A stretch of DNA of 64,000 nucleotides from NCBI GenBank assembly GCA_013433145.1, contig CM024185.1:3484501-3548500 (forward strand), read 5' to 3'. Position numbers and translations under genes: made by a program. Below, one piece after another: positions 13,628 through 26,800 of this stretch. The notes beneath the pieces were generated by a model that was given only the letters and a program-made list of their open reading frames with translations, ran no database searches and was not told the DNA's origin. Position 1 is the first letter of the stretch; every line of letters begins with the position of its first letter. Source of the DNA: Ascaris suum (Eukaryota > Nematoda > Chromadorea > Rhabditida > Ascarididae).

Positions 13628-14226
13628 ATGTTGCTGAATCTCTTCATTTCATCGGAGAAACCGTCCTCTTTAATAATTCGAGTCAAATATGGCACCAACT
13701 GCGCGGTCGACCTCTCGCCAATAAAGAACGGTCGCATTGCCAGAAATGAGTCTGAGGCAACGCATTATGGCTATCGGTTCAATTCGTTCTGGGACGCAAA
13801 AGAACCTGGTTTGACCCAGACTCCCATCCCACCAATTTTTCCGCGATACATTACCGGTGCAAGAGAATCGATGATATTATTGAAAGGCGATGAATTATTT
13901 CTACCTGTGTGTCTTCAGGTGTATACCCATCTGTCAGAGCGGAATCGCTGAAATTAGATAAGCCTTTGAGGATATTTCTTAAATCAAATTTCAAACTCGC
14001 CAGAAAAAGCTTATGGCCACATAAAGGGGGTCTGAAATTTATACGTGGAAGGGCATATTACAACCAGTCGGGTTGGAGACGCATAGAAACATTTTTCACC
14101 GAATATTTTTATGAGTGGTTGGTTCCATTAAATATGGTCATGTTGTTAGCTTCAAAAATTAATGGAACCGGTCGGTTTAATGGGGAGTATATACTCCTCA
14201 ATCGCATTAACTCATTTCATCCATGA
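13628..14226 (+). other. coding-like GC-richer patch, unidentified
   Basis: Two overlapping open frames (13628-13951 and 13909-14226) cover this patch, whose composition differs from the AT-rich flanks. The first has plausible coding texture (DLSPIKNGRIARNE, TQTPIPPIFPRYITGAR). An imperfect inverted repeat is built from GGTTCCATTAA near 14119 and TTAATGGAACC near 14158. It may be a transposon remnant; no family is recognised. Confidence 0.25.
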
Positions 14227-15167
14227 ATTTATTTATGAATTTCTTAATGCGAAAGCATCCATAACTCTAAGTGTTTTTCAAGGATCAAGACAAGTGAAAA
14301 AAAAAAACTATTGTGTTTCGAAACGGGTGTAGAGAGCCGAATGCATCGTCTCACCTTTACAATCAACAATGCACTTTTCCTAAAAATCTATTGGAAATCA
14401 TGAAAACAAAAACTTTTAATGACGATGTCAAGCGACCGTTTAATTGCAAAACAATATCATACGAGTAAATTTCTTTCAAAGGTACGCAAAAAAATGATTT
14501 CAAAGTTGTTTTCCGTATATTATGAAAATTGCGCCTTGCATTGGCTGTTATGTCGCTTGCGCGGTTTACCTTAGCGGATTCGCAACCAGCTAACCTAGGT
14601 ATTTCCTCGAGATTGCTTATTAATGCTGAAAAGAGCTTTAACTGATATGCATGGTTATGAAGGATAAGCTTTCCTCACATGATATAATAAGAGATGTACA
14701 TTTTGTGGCATATCGACATATACAGACACGTTCAGGTTGTCTCAAATTACGGCGGAAAAAAAACAATAGCTCCGCCCAGATAACACACATTTATCACGTC
14801 TGTCGTCCTTTAGTCGTTTTTTCACTTCCGATCGCCTTGTTGGTTGACGAAGGTGCTTCCCAGCAACGAGAAGTATCGTCAGCGACGCACAAGTCGCTTC
14901 AAGGAAAAGGAATACCGACATCGAAACACTGACTGACATGTGCCTATGAAATAATCAACTAAAATAATCAACTAAAATGGCATAAGTTAACTGTTAGTAG
15001 CAGCAACGGTTTGATGAGTTTTTACACATAAACTGATGAGCTTAGCAATTTTATAAAGGGTTTTGCTTTTTTTAAAGTCTTCGATGAAAATTTCAATTTA
15101 ATTTCACGAAAAAATACATTGCTATTTAAATTAGCCTTTCATCTCTTTGAATATTTCTACATTGAAG

Positions 15168-15183
15168 CCCCCCCCCCCCCCCC
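15168..15183. repeat. poly-C tract
   Basis: A 16-base C run. Similar C runs occur at 22661-22680, 24870-24884 and 55517-55535; they generate Pro-rich spurious frames. Confidence 0.95.
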
Positions 15184-15595
15184 ACCCTTTCCAAAGAGAG
15201 GTTAATTCAGGCGACAGAAGAGAGAACGCTGATTTCAAGACTATAAATCTATGCAATATCATATAGCCGCTTAGAATCAGTTTTCATTTCATATTCAAAA
15301 TAATATACTCAGCAATATCGCTAATGACGTGAGCATCACATTTGTATAAGGCCAATGCTGATTCCATCTTCGTGTAATATATTTCCGAGAGGAACGACAA
15401 GCGATGACAAAGTTAAATTATTTGACGGTTGGCATCGTATATTAAGGAAAATGCCTATGACGTTCTTAACGAACATAATGCAGTATTTGTGCTATTGAAC
15501 ATGCAAATTTCAGCATACTCATAAATATTATTGAAATATTCGAAGAATTCTTGATGGAGAACGTACCAGTTAGGCCCTGACTGTCGTTCTAAGAG

Positions 15596-16150
15596 GTGAA
15601 GCCGACACATGAATCACGAATGCTTATATGCAAAGGCACCAGAAAGCATCTGATGATGTGTGAGGACAGCTCGAAACAGCGGATGAAATGGCTAAACGTT
15701 GATGCGTTACGTATACCATTGACTGCGAGCATGTCCATGTCTGTGGACCGAATCAATCACTTAGCCTGCTCCTTTGAAGTGGTCAGTCATTTCTTCCCAC
15801 AAACTGCCAAATTAGAAACGGAGCCATGCACATGCTCAATCGAGTTTTCTCTGTCCATTTTTACCTCGGTTTCAGAGTCTCTGCTAGAACATAAGAGGAG
15901 AGGGAGAGAAAAGAGCCATGGCAACCAGGTTCCATTTGGACTTTTTGAAGAATTGCACTATCCTCCTCCCTTCTCTTCGCATAGTATCCAGCATCTCAAC
16001 GGAGAGATTTTCTGGTCGAAAGAGGGACGAGTTTTCGTAAATGATGGTGTCTTTTGGAACAGATACCACAAAGAAAAAATAATTAAAAGAAGATTTAACA
16101 GTTTCAGAGTGAGCTTAATCGAATCACCTTCATCGAGTTTTAAGAGATGA
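15596..16150 (+). CDS. hypothetical open frame of 184 codons
   Basis: This is the longest open frame in the window, in a somewhat GC-richer patch. The product has no signal peptide, membrane segment or motif known to me, and is mixed polar with several Cys and a basic end (HKEKIIKRRFNSF). No matching flanking exons were found. It could be an exon of an unidentified gene, a relic, or chance. Confidence 0.22.
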   Translation: MKPTHESRMLICKGTRKHLMMCEDSSKQRMKWLNVDALRIPLTASMSMSVDRINHLACSFEVVSHFFPQTAKLETEPCTCSIEFSLSIFTSVSESLLEHKRRGREKSHGNQVPFGLFEELHYPPPFSSHSIQHLNGEIFWSKEGRVFVNDGVFWNRYHKEKIIKRRFNSFRVSLIESPSSSFKR

Positions 16151-17443
16151 AACCTTGGAAAACTTTGCATAAAAAATCACTCTCTTGACGACCTAATACG
16201 ATGCTAAGCTTTATTTTCTTCGATCAACTTCAAATTGATTCTAGAAGACAGAAAGAGGGCAATGGTAAGAGCGATGAACAATTGCTTTGAAAGTCAGTGA
16301 ATAGGAGAAAGGATAGAAGAGAGGAAGGATGCGAGAATGGCTAATAAGAAATATAGTGACTGTGAAACGCCAATGATAAGCGAATTAATGTAAGGGTCAG
16401 CTTCCTTTAGCTGCTCTAGCAGTCCAGATCTCCTTGATGGTCAATACCCTCTGTTGAGCGGCGACGGAATAAATTGCAAGACAACACAGGTACGACAGGT
16501 GAACACTTCATCACCATACTCATACAACAAGATAACAAACAAGAAGGATCACTGAGATAGCTCTCACCGCCGGCACCATCTCGCAGTCGAACTCTTCACC
16601 GTCGCCGACCATGTTTCGCCTTCAATTGCCACCCGCAGGCCTACTCTGCCTTTAGAGCAGTCTAGAAGCTGGTATGAGTACATGAGCACGCCGACCTTTT
16701 TTACTACCCCTCCTTCCCTCCCCTCCCGATTTTGCCTCAGGCTAACCTCACGACTAATGAGGCCGGGTAGTCGTTTGATCTGTCTGTACTCCCGCTTGAT
16801 TTATAGACCACTGGTCCACCTTGCATTAATGCAAATCACAAGTACTAAATTTCTTCACGTGCGATTTGCGCAACGTAACTGTTATTCTGGTCAACCACAG
16901 TGCAAGGAATTACCCACTTAATGAGATGGAATGGACGGAAAAGTTTTCCTAACAAAGGATAGGGGAAGGTTGGTATTACAGCTAAATGAGCCAATAGATG
17001 ACGACGTTTCATTTCTGCAAATATTGCAAATAGGGAAAAACATACGAAATTGCCGGATTTCATGAACGCTTCTGCAACCACGCAGAGGCAGAATTTCCAT
17101 AATTTTCCACTTTCGTTTTTTTTTTCGTAAAGGAGAGAATATTCAGGCGCTTTTTTTCCTCTTCACACTCACTCCGCCTCCCCTCTTCCCCTCCACTTTC
17201 TCTCCCATCCCCTTACCAGCACCCCTTATCATCCAAGGTCGCGAGTGGCTCCCCTTCACCTCCTATCTGCCCGTCATTGTCGTTAAGCCTTGAAAGTAAC
17301 CAACATTTAAGCTTAAAAGCAATATTATAGCACAACTGAAGACTGAAAACGTTAGAAAAGCGAACAGGAATCAAAATATTTTGAAATCATTTAAATGCGT
17401 TTTTGTTCTACTCATATGGTGTGCATTAAATGAAAAGAGCGCT

Positions 17444-17449
17444 TTTATT
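17444..17449 (-). promoter_or_regulatory. candidate poly(A) signal of the lat-2-like gene
   Basis: An AATAAA hexamer on the minus strand lies 113 nt after the stop codon, a normal nematode 3' UTR distance. Confidence 0.5.
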
Positions 17450-17561
17450 TGATGAGACCTTATTGTTGTTTAATGAGAAACGTATCGCACAATCATAGAC
17501 AAAGATCACTTAGCAAATGGGTACACCTCTTATTTACAATCGCTATTTTAGTCAGCACCTC

Positions 17562-17842
17562 CTAGAATCGTTCAATAATAATATTGTGTTTTGCATATTG
17601 CGACCCACGTTCTTCTGCTGATGTTCCCAGTGGAAATTTCTTCCTACGAACTGGCGCTGTTGAACGTCGACTCTCCGAATTGTTTTGACTGCCGAATTCT
17701 GTGAAATGTTGCTGCTTCTCATCCGATTTTGGTGATTCACTTTCAAGCGTCGATTCGGCGGTTTGTGGTCCATCGTCAGGTGCCTTAGCACGAAATTCAA
17801 GATATATTGGTGGCGGTGTAGGTTTCCTTGGAAGGGTTTCAT
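17562..17842 (-). CDS. lat-2: lat-2-like exon 30: C-terminal cytoplasmic tail and stop
   Basis: The exon starts after TTTCCAG in phase 1 and ends at TAG. It codes DETLPRKPTPPPIYLEF, then a polar tail with basic and Ser clusters (RRSTAPVRRKKF) ending IIIERF. The Pro-rich stretch could bind SH3-type partners. The tail shows no obvious canonical PDZ-binding end. Confidence 0.85.
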
Positions 17843-20800
17843 CTGGAAATATACTGCAATTATGACAACCGATATTGAAAAATGACAAAATTTTAATTCA
17901 AATATATGGCATAAAGACAAAGTAGATGAATGCAACATAACGGACTTCGTCAGAACCCATTTCTGATGCCAGTTCCAAAGAACGCTAATGACGACGCTGA
18001 AGAGGTCCACTTCACTATGAATTTCTCCATGGATACTCACTGTCGTCGACTGTACATGATAGCTTAGTCAATGGAACCCATCAACAATTAATTTGACTAT
18101 CTCCATTTGTTAATAAGCGGAATATCCGTTATGCTACCAGTCATTTAATCGAATTTTATAATTTTATCCTATTACACGGATCCACAAAATAAGTGAAGAA
18201 AGCGTCAAAAGAACAAACAACATATGCGCTTTTTTTTGTATTCTGCTCCAATGAACAACTAGTTTTAATAAACTATCATGAAATAATGCCATCATATTTT
18301 GACTGACGAAGATTTTTCCAAAAATATTCCAGAAAAGAAAAGTTTTCCCGTGACGCAAACTAAAATAAAAATCCAAGTAGTGCAAAACTTATGCAAACTT
18401 TTCAAGCAAGTAAACGCCTATAGATTTTTTTAAAAATTTGATGGGTCAATGCGAAAAGGAATGTACGATGCAAATTCTGTTTGGCGAACTTTGCATGTGT
18501 AAAGCATCTGATTTTCTAATGGCAATTATTGGACATCCACGAAGACAAACAAATATTAGTGCGTTTTGCAAATGAAAAATTGCTAAAAGCGATGCAAAAA
18601 AAAACAACATATGTTAAACTAAAATCAGAAGAAATATTGCAATGAATGATAATCAACTTGAAAGAAAAAACTTCAAAAAAATTTCTGCAGAAATACCATA
18701 TTCGCCAAGTGATGCTTTCTGATCATGCTTCGTTTTGTGTCCATTTGACGAATTACTACCATTCGATCGTTGTGCATCGCTACTTGATGATTCACTACCT
18801 TTGATCATATTTAAAATTTTTTGTCGACTACTTAAATAGCTCGACTGTTGTAGGCAGCTCCAGATTCGCTCATACAACATAGTTGAGTTCGAGCAAATCG
18901 TAATAAAGTTGCTCGAACTTTTTCGTTTAGAAGTACATGAAGTACGAATATGAAGATGCCCTGAAAATGATCTACACTGAATCAGTGTTATTAAGATGCG
19001 CTTCCTATTTGCCTTGAAATAGTAAGCAATTAAAATCGTCAACCATTATATTTAAAAAAAAACTCATATTTATAAAAGTTTCAGTAAGCAAATTTCCCTT
19101 GTGTAACTATACAACAAGGTTGAGGTTATAACAGTTAGTATAAGGCTCTCGTTCCATTTTCTATAAAAGCAGCACGGTGGAGCTTAGTCATTCGATACTT
19201 AATATGTCATCTGGGGTACTAGAGTATCGAATATGGGGGAAATTATGAGAATTCAACAATATGGTCCGAAAAGAATTACTATGGATCAAAGGGGAAGTAT
19301 CCTGATCATTGTCTCACACTCAACTCAACGTCAACATAATTGCTCACAGTACGAGACAAAAGGTTGATTCAATACCGTCATAATCGGATACCATGCACTA
19401 TGACATGGTATGTGGTGCATTAATGAACCGGAAATATTAGTGCCAAAAATATAGATTGAGGTTGACAGGAAGTACAGAGTTGGAATCACTAATAGAATGA
19501 GAGCAATATACCTGAGTACAATTTAAAATCGTGAAGATATAGGCGAAAATCAGCTCAGCTTTGCTGATCGCCATCATATAGCCGAATATCCATGTGATAC
19601 CAAGTAAACATAGCAAGGTAGCCGAGCCTTTAAGCCAACCTGCTATTCGTTCACCTTTTGTGCGATCACGACTCTTCACCGACATTACCACCTTAAGAGC
19701 AACTGCGAGGAAGACGATATTTGCCTGCAAAATGCAGCCTACATTTAACCTCGGAAACCTCGTAAAGACAACAAATAAACAATAAATAATGACGAGAAAT
19801 TGAGTGACGAGAAAAATTCAACTCTATACTATGAACACCTCTCCAACATCTTACCTGACTCTCCTCTGAAAGTGAATACTTACTTCATTTGAATATTGAA
19901 ATAAGAATATTTTGAGAAATTGGGCCATTAAATAAACGTACTAACCTTGATCGAAGTTTGGCTACGACGAAGAATTACTTTTGAATGAATTTTTTTTAAT
20001 TCTAAATTTCTGAGAAAATAAAAAAAAAACGAAAAAATTCTCTAAAAAGAACGTCTAAAATTTTATTTCATATTTCAAGTAAAATGCTCATTCAGCATAG
20101 AAAATTGAAACATTTATAGCTGAATCAAATGAGCGAGTTCTTAGTGAGTAATATCTAAAATGAATGGCAATGGCTTACAATAATAACGACAGTGATTGGC
20201 CCAACAAATGCCCAAATCGTTGATGAGTTAGCGTCTATCCAACAACTGCAAAATACCATTCGTAATATATGCGTACTTCAAAATTTTTTATCAATATTCA
20301 TTACTCAATATTTTGTAATTAATGAAAATATTTTTGTTATATGAATATGAATTGTATTGTGAGAACTAAAACAAATAGGAAGTTAACTAGAGAAATTGGC
20401 ACAATATGCGCTTTTGCAATTCATTTCGTTAAATTAATCAAACTATATGAGGTGCTAGAAAATATTTCAAAAAACACACACACACAAAATGCACCCATAT
20501 TTTAGACTGACGACCCTGCTATAATCCTGGAATGAAAAACTGATCGGTTGGAAAAATATACGAAATTTTTGGCCACTATAAATGCATACAACTTAATTTG
20601 AAAGCGTGTTAATCAATTTTGACACTAAAACTAGAGATCATCGCATGTTGTTCATCACCCTTATCAAATTTCGTGTCATCGCTGTTACTGGTTCCCGAGT
20701 TGGGGTGGTGGAAAAGGTAGACCGACAGAGACAGACAGACAGACACATACATACAAACAAATACATTCATAAATCGACTAGCTATCAACGTGGCAATTCT

Positions 20801-23800
20801 GTCATACGCCTTGCAAATGCAACTTTGCAAAAGCGCAAATAATCTCAATGCCTCAATGCAGTACTGGTATATTATATAGTAAGAAAATTGTATAGGAAAG
20901 TTCAACACTCTCTCTTATATATAACATAAATTCAGATTGTGGGAAGGAAATATGAATAGGCTTTTATAGCATAGAGAGAGGCAGACATATAGGAGCGTGT
21001 GTGTGGTGGGGGGAGGGGGTGGGGATGCTTTCTTTTGAATGTTTATAGACCGATTTATTATCAGATGGTTCATCGGACCCAATGCGACAATTCATACAAC
21101 ACATGTTTTACTAATGTGGAAATCCGACGATCGATAGTGACGCATTTTTCCGATGGAAATCGAGAAAATCGGAATCCGTAACTGTTGAAGAAAAGAAAAT
21201 TCAAGTGTTATATGCACAAGAAAACAACCACCACTACGCCCAAGATGGCGCAGTTTTGAGTAGGACAAGTCACATTGTATCAAGAAAAGAAATGTGCGCG
21301 TTATCGGATTTTGTGGTTGCACACGAATGCGACAAGATTACAAAATTTGATGACTCTCACTGAGGTCAATATTATAGAAAGGAAGATGGCGCTTGTATCT
21401 GAGCTATATTCGTTTTCTTTGCTTCTTTCCCACCTATTAGTCGGACCTGAAGTTCGGGTCGATTATGCGGAATTATATTCGATGTGAAGCTTGAGAGATT
21501 TAGAGCTTTGTAAAATGATATATGATAATAATCGAGGTGCTCGAATAAGCTCAGAGACAAGAAAGCAGCATAAGTTTACTGGTTGATGGAATCTGCCAGC
21601 CAAAGTTCACGGACCTTTAAAATTGTGGCCACATAAAAAAGTGCTTTCAGTAACAGAACAACATAAAGGATGGATAGAGCTGTAAAAAACATGATGTCAA
21701 ACTTACTACGTTTGAGTTCCATAACTAGGCCACGCAACACCTGCGCTCACAGCAACAATCACAGCCGGAAATCCATACGCCCAAAGGAAATAAAGCAATA
21801 TTTTCACGTTATCAGGCTCGAATACCTGTAAAGTTTGAAAGCCATTAGCTTTATGGCCTGAGGAAATATTGTCATGACTGATATGGTAGTGAAGAAACGA
21901 TGTAGGATACCGGGCATCCAAAAATTTTGACAGCGTTGAATCTTGTACCTTCAAATTCCACCAAATCTACCGAGCTTTACTTCAATTTAAGCGTCATCTT
22001 TGCTCAAATAATTCTCTAATGGACGAAGAAAACAGTAATGACAGGTATCGTGGCACAATAAGATCACAACTGTTTGCGGATGAGGGGAGAGAGAGAGAGA
22101 ATGTGGCTAAAGCGATGGCATAAACTCGACTGTTTCATTCACGAGAAAATGTGACTGGGCCATATGGAAGAAGCAAATCAAGCGGTTCGACGAATCATAC
22201 GAATAAGGTTCGGAGTACGATCCGGGTCACTTAATTCTCTCTTTTGAACACATTTCAACCATGTTTTTCCTAAACAATATAACTGGAGCACGAACTACAT
22301 GCACGACTCTAGGCCGAATATGTTTCACTCTCCGCAGCAATCGATAAGAACGTTAACTTGATGCCAACTATGAATAGTGATTTGAGTCTCGGTACCGCTC
22401 TTAGTCGAAATTCGTAATATTTCTTCAATTCTAAAATCTTTGAAAGGAAAAAAAAAAGCTTCTTGTTGACAGAATTTGATGCGATATGCAAATTTTACAT
22501 TTCAAAATTACGAGTGATAGGGAGCGAGGAGATTCTTGATGAATTTCCGCAAAAATTTCATGCTGTATTCGTCGTAATAAATTTGAAAAATGCAAAGAAA
22601 TTTCTTTCTTTTATAGCACTTCCTAACGAACTAATAATAATAATGGTTGAACTCACCTCTCCCCCCCAACCCCCCCCCCCTTCGCCCTTCTTTATTTTAT
22701 CAAATGTTAACTCCATCATTAACAGATAAGAACTATCTCAAACGTTTATAAAATTATCTCTTATTAGTAGAAGCAATAACTGTTTAAATTTCGTAGTCAA
22801 AATAATTCCCTTTAATTTTAACATGAAAAAGAATATTAATGATAAAGATATTATCACTCAATTACTATTGTAGAGTAATTATCGGGTTAAATAAAACCTT
22901 TAAAAGTAACCTGGATTAACATTAGATATAGCTGATATCCTTCTAATAGCATCCAACAAAATGATGCGAGAAAAAAATAATGCAATACAACAGCGATCGC
23001 CGAACATACCGCCTTGTTTTCTGTTCGATCGATACCGATTACAAAAACAAGCTCCGCAATTAGTAAACATAGACATAAATTACGGTGAATGGTATTACGA
23101 ACATTCCACAGTGACCTGAAATTACGGTGAATACTATCAGGAACATTCCGTAATGACCTGGAATACTGATAGGTCTATTTTTGGTTCCTATTAATAATAC
23201 TAGACTTCGTATGGTGTTCCTTTATTTCAAAAATATACTGTGATGCAAATCTGAATGCTGAAATGAACGTCTAAAAACATAATCTAACATGAGTTTTCGT
23301 TTAAAGGTGACCTGATGTTACACACAAAGGGTGAGGATAATACATGACAACAGCCTATAATTCTAGCTGACACTCAGGTGGCAGTATCCTGTCTAATTGA
23401 CTACAACATTGAAGTTGGATTCTATTTCGTGTCATGAATCTATCGGCAAACAATTCATTTCGAAGGAACTGTTCACCAACGAGTATGCATCAGAATGTGG
23501 AAGCACTCTTCGGATTTACAGCCTGAAAGTGAAAACTTGTGAGGTGCATTTACCATTAAAAGGCAGAAAACTAGATGTGGCAAGGATATGAGCCACTTTC
23601 GAGAAATGATCACTGAATCAAGGGTCCCAGCAGTGTGGCAGCTTTTATCATCCCAACTCGTGTATATCCCTTCCTCCTCCTTTATTCCTTAATCTATGTT
23701 CTATGGTAAAAGAATAATGGTATATGCGAAGCAAGGCAGACTGGTGACTTACCTAAAGCAAGAGAAGATCAGAAACGAGATAAGAAGGCAAACGGTCGAC

Positions 23801-26800
23801 AATGCGCAGCCAATAATGGTGATGACGTTGAGAGCCTCAGCCGAAGCTGGTCCAAGTGAAACATCCAATTTGCCTGTTACATCCATCAAAATTGCGAAAC
23901 TGAAAATCCGACAACGATTTCAGAGTGCACGTTTGGATATATGCAAGATCCTCGGAGACCGGTGTTCCTAGTAAAGCTTTAATGAAAATAAATTATTTCC
24001 TAGACTCGCTAAACACTGCCAATAATCTCATAGATTTTCCATGAATGAAGGCTCCTCCTCTTCGGTCTCTATGCCACACGAGGAGATATAAGTGTATTCA
24101 TCATTACGTGAAGCTCATTTGATGTGTCAATCCCCCTTCACATACTCAAATAATGAGCGCTGTTATCCGCCGCAGCCACCTCCTGATATAAAGTGTACCG
24201 AAAATATCCACAGGAGGCTCATATACCTACACCTTGGAAAGTGTTCCTTGGCTACACATGAGGCCCATATCAACTCAATTAAAAACTGGGCTAAAACTCT
24301 TTGGTCCTGATGTCCTCTCGACTTGAAATGCTCCTCTCAAATTATCAAACGTATTCCGTTGCAGAATCTGCTCTCCGCAAACAGAGAACGATAAACACAT
24401 AATTCGGTGAGTTGTGTCGCTCATCTATTACAATCATTAGTTTTCAGAACGGAGTTACAAGAATATCTTCAAGAGTGTAGATCCAAAACACAACTTCAGT
24501 TGTTTTTTTTAAAGTTGCTTTAAATGGTTTGATTCCTGCACTATTGTTACTCTCATTTTATGAGTTGCAGCAAATTCGAAGGATCCATTTCGTTGCTTTC
24601 ATCTTGAGACCTATGAGTTATGTAGTAAGCTACTCAGTGGATTGTCTTGTTGCATTTGTTATATGCCACTTTATGGACTATACAATGTGATGTTGCTTTT
24701 TTGGCCTTTGCTTTAATCGATGAGCTCCATCATCTCTTTCTATATTCATATTGCTATCATTATCTTTCTTTTCCAGGTGTTCTTTTCTCCTTGTATCACT
24801 ACCTGTGCAATTTTCTGCATTCCTGAGAATAAAGGTTCCACCTCGGCTGTCATCAATCCGCTCGCCCTGCCCCCCCCCCCCCCCACCCCTTTTTTTCACT
24901 ACATGCTCTCCTCCTTTGCAATTCTCGATCATTTCTTTTTACCGTGGTCGCATAATTAAATGAAAGCATTCCGCCAAGCAATTTTAATTATGTGCCAAGA
25001 TTTTATAAATTTTGAAACACGATGGACCAAATATTACTGCTGCACAAGTAGAGCGTTTTGTTGAGGAAGTTAACTAAAATAAATCGCTTCTATGCGGTAT
25101 AAATCATTGACAATTTCAATGCGAATTTCTCTGGACGGTTAGTGCTATCTTTCCTAAGCTTGAACACTCATATCCTTCCTAAGGTAAAAATAGCAGTGAA
25201 AAGATTTGTAATAACCGACTTGTACGAGGTGATCCTACCTTGTAAGGTGACTGCACGAACAATCTGTGGATTCATCCGATGTTCTGAGCATTTGGCATCC
25301 TTCATCGCTCCAAACACTGAAAAAAAATTACAGAAAAACATAATAAATAGATAGATCAGTGTGCCATATGAGCTGGCGCATTACATGTCTTTATATTCTG
25401 CTTCTATCAACAGTTATTTTCGGAACTTGCTATTAAAATATAAATGTCTCCAAAATGATACTTCCATATTTCAAGCAACTCGATCGATGATGCAAATATT
25501 TTATAAAAGAGTCGTTCTCCTGTAATCTGGTCAAGGAAAAGAGAAGAAAGAACCATGACGAATATAATTTTTTCCTCAACCTTCGAATGCCTATAACTTC
25601 TAATAAATTGGTTGATGTACTGAGAGGCTTGCCAAATTTAGCGACTATAGTTCCCGAATTGAAATTATCATACGGACGGACAGACAGACAGGCAGACAGA
25701 CAACACGCAAGAACGCATATGACTGAAACTCGGCGTCGCTGTGTTGTACTTTCGCAAAATCGCACAACGCCAACAAAGCCCAGTGCTAGGAGCTCAGGCG
25801 AAACTATGAAGCAAATATACAGAAATAAACCGAGTGAAGTAAAGCTGCACTTAATAAAACACCACACTTTGATTTCGATTAGAAGAAGAGTTCCTCATCT
25901 CATCCTCCATATCCATATACATCATATTCACAATGATCCATATAACCGATATCTCTTCATCTAGACGACCCACATGGTCGTATACGTCGTATACGTCTAC
26001 ATATAACATCATTATGAGCACATCTGAGCAATATGCGTATTAAATATTTTTGATCTTTACATGCAAATATTCTTCAAAAATTCTTATTGAAATTGAAATA
26101 GAAGGATAATAAAAAAAATAAAATCAACTCATCGTTACTTTGTTGTTGAATTCCAAAAAACGCATTGTGGATTTGCGACATCTGTTGTGTGAATATGATA
26201 GAATGTAAACGTCACAGGATTACTTGTTGGTAGTTGTAGTGATTGATTTGGATTATTCACAGTTGCACCTGAACAAAAAAAAATCAACTTTTTTTTGAAT
26301 GAGATATGATATTATATTTGTTTATATTGAGGCGAGATAGTTTCTGTTTTTCGATGGCTCATTAAAAGAATAAAATGGGTTTAAAACGGAGAAAAGCTTT
26401 TCACCTCGCAGACATGGCAATTATGATTCATGATTCTGCTTGTGCTTCGTCGAAAAATGCAATTGGGATCTTTTTTTTTAATTGCAGTGATATTTTTCAT
26501 CGACGTGTGATTGACGTATTATATCGGCCTCGTATTATATTGGCATATGCAAATTTTTCCTTATGCTGTTTTTTTTGCGACGACGAAAGCTATCAAGTAA
26601 TAAACCTAATCAAAAGCTATTGTAATAAACTATTAGTAACGAAATAGCCATAATGTGCCTCAATGATACGACAACTATAATAAAAATATCTACTTCAAAA
26701 TTTAATGAAAATGTTTGAATTGAATTATATTGTAATTGAAAGGACAAGTTTTAAATATACGATACGTCTCTAAATTATAGGAAGAAAAGTTTAAATATTC

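Noticed and set aside
17552..18040. A 162-codon minus-strand frame overlapping the last receptor exon
   Set aside because: It is in a different phase from the spliced tail and runs through the exon 30 acceptor into the intron; the shorter frame joins exon 29 in phase and is kept.
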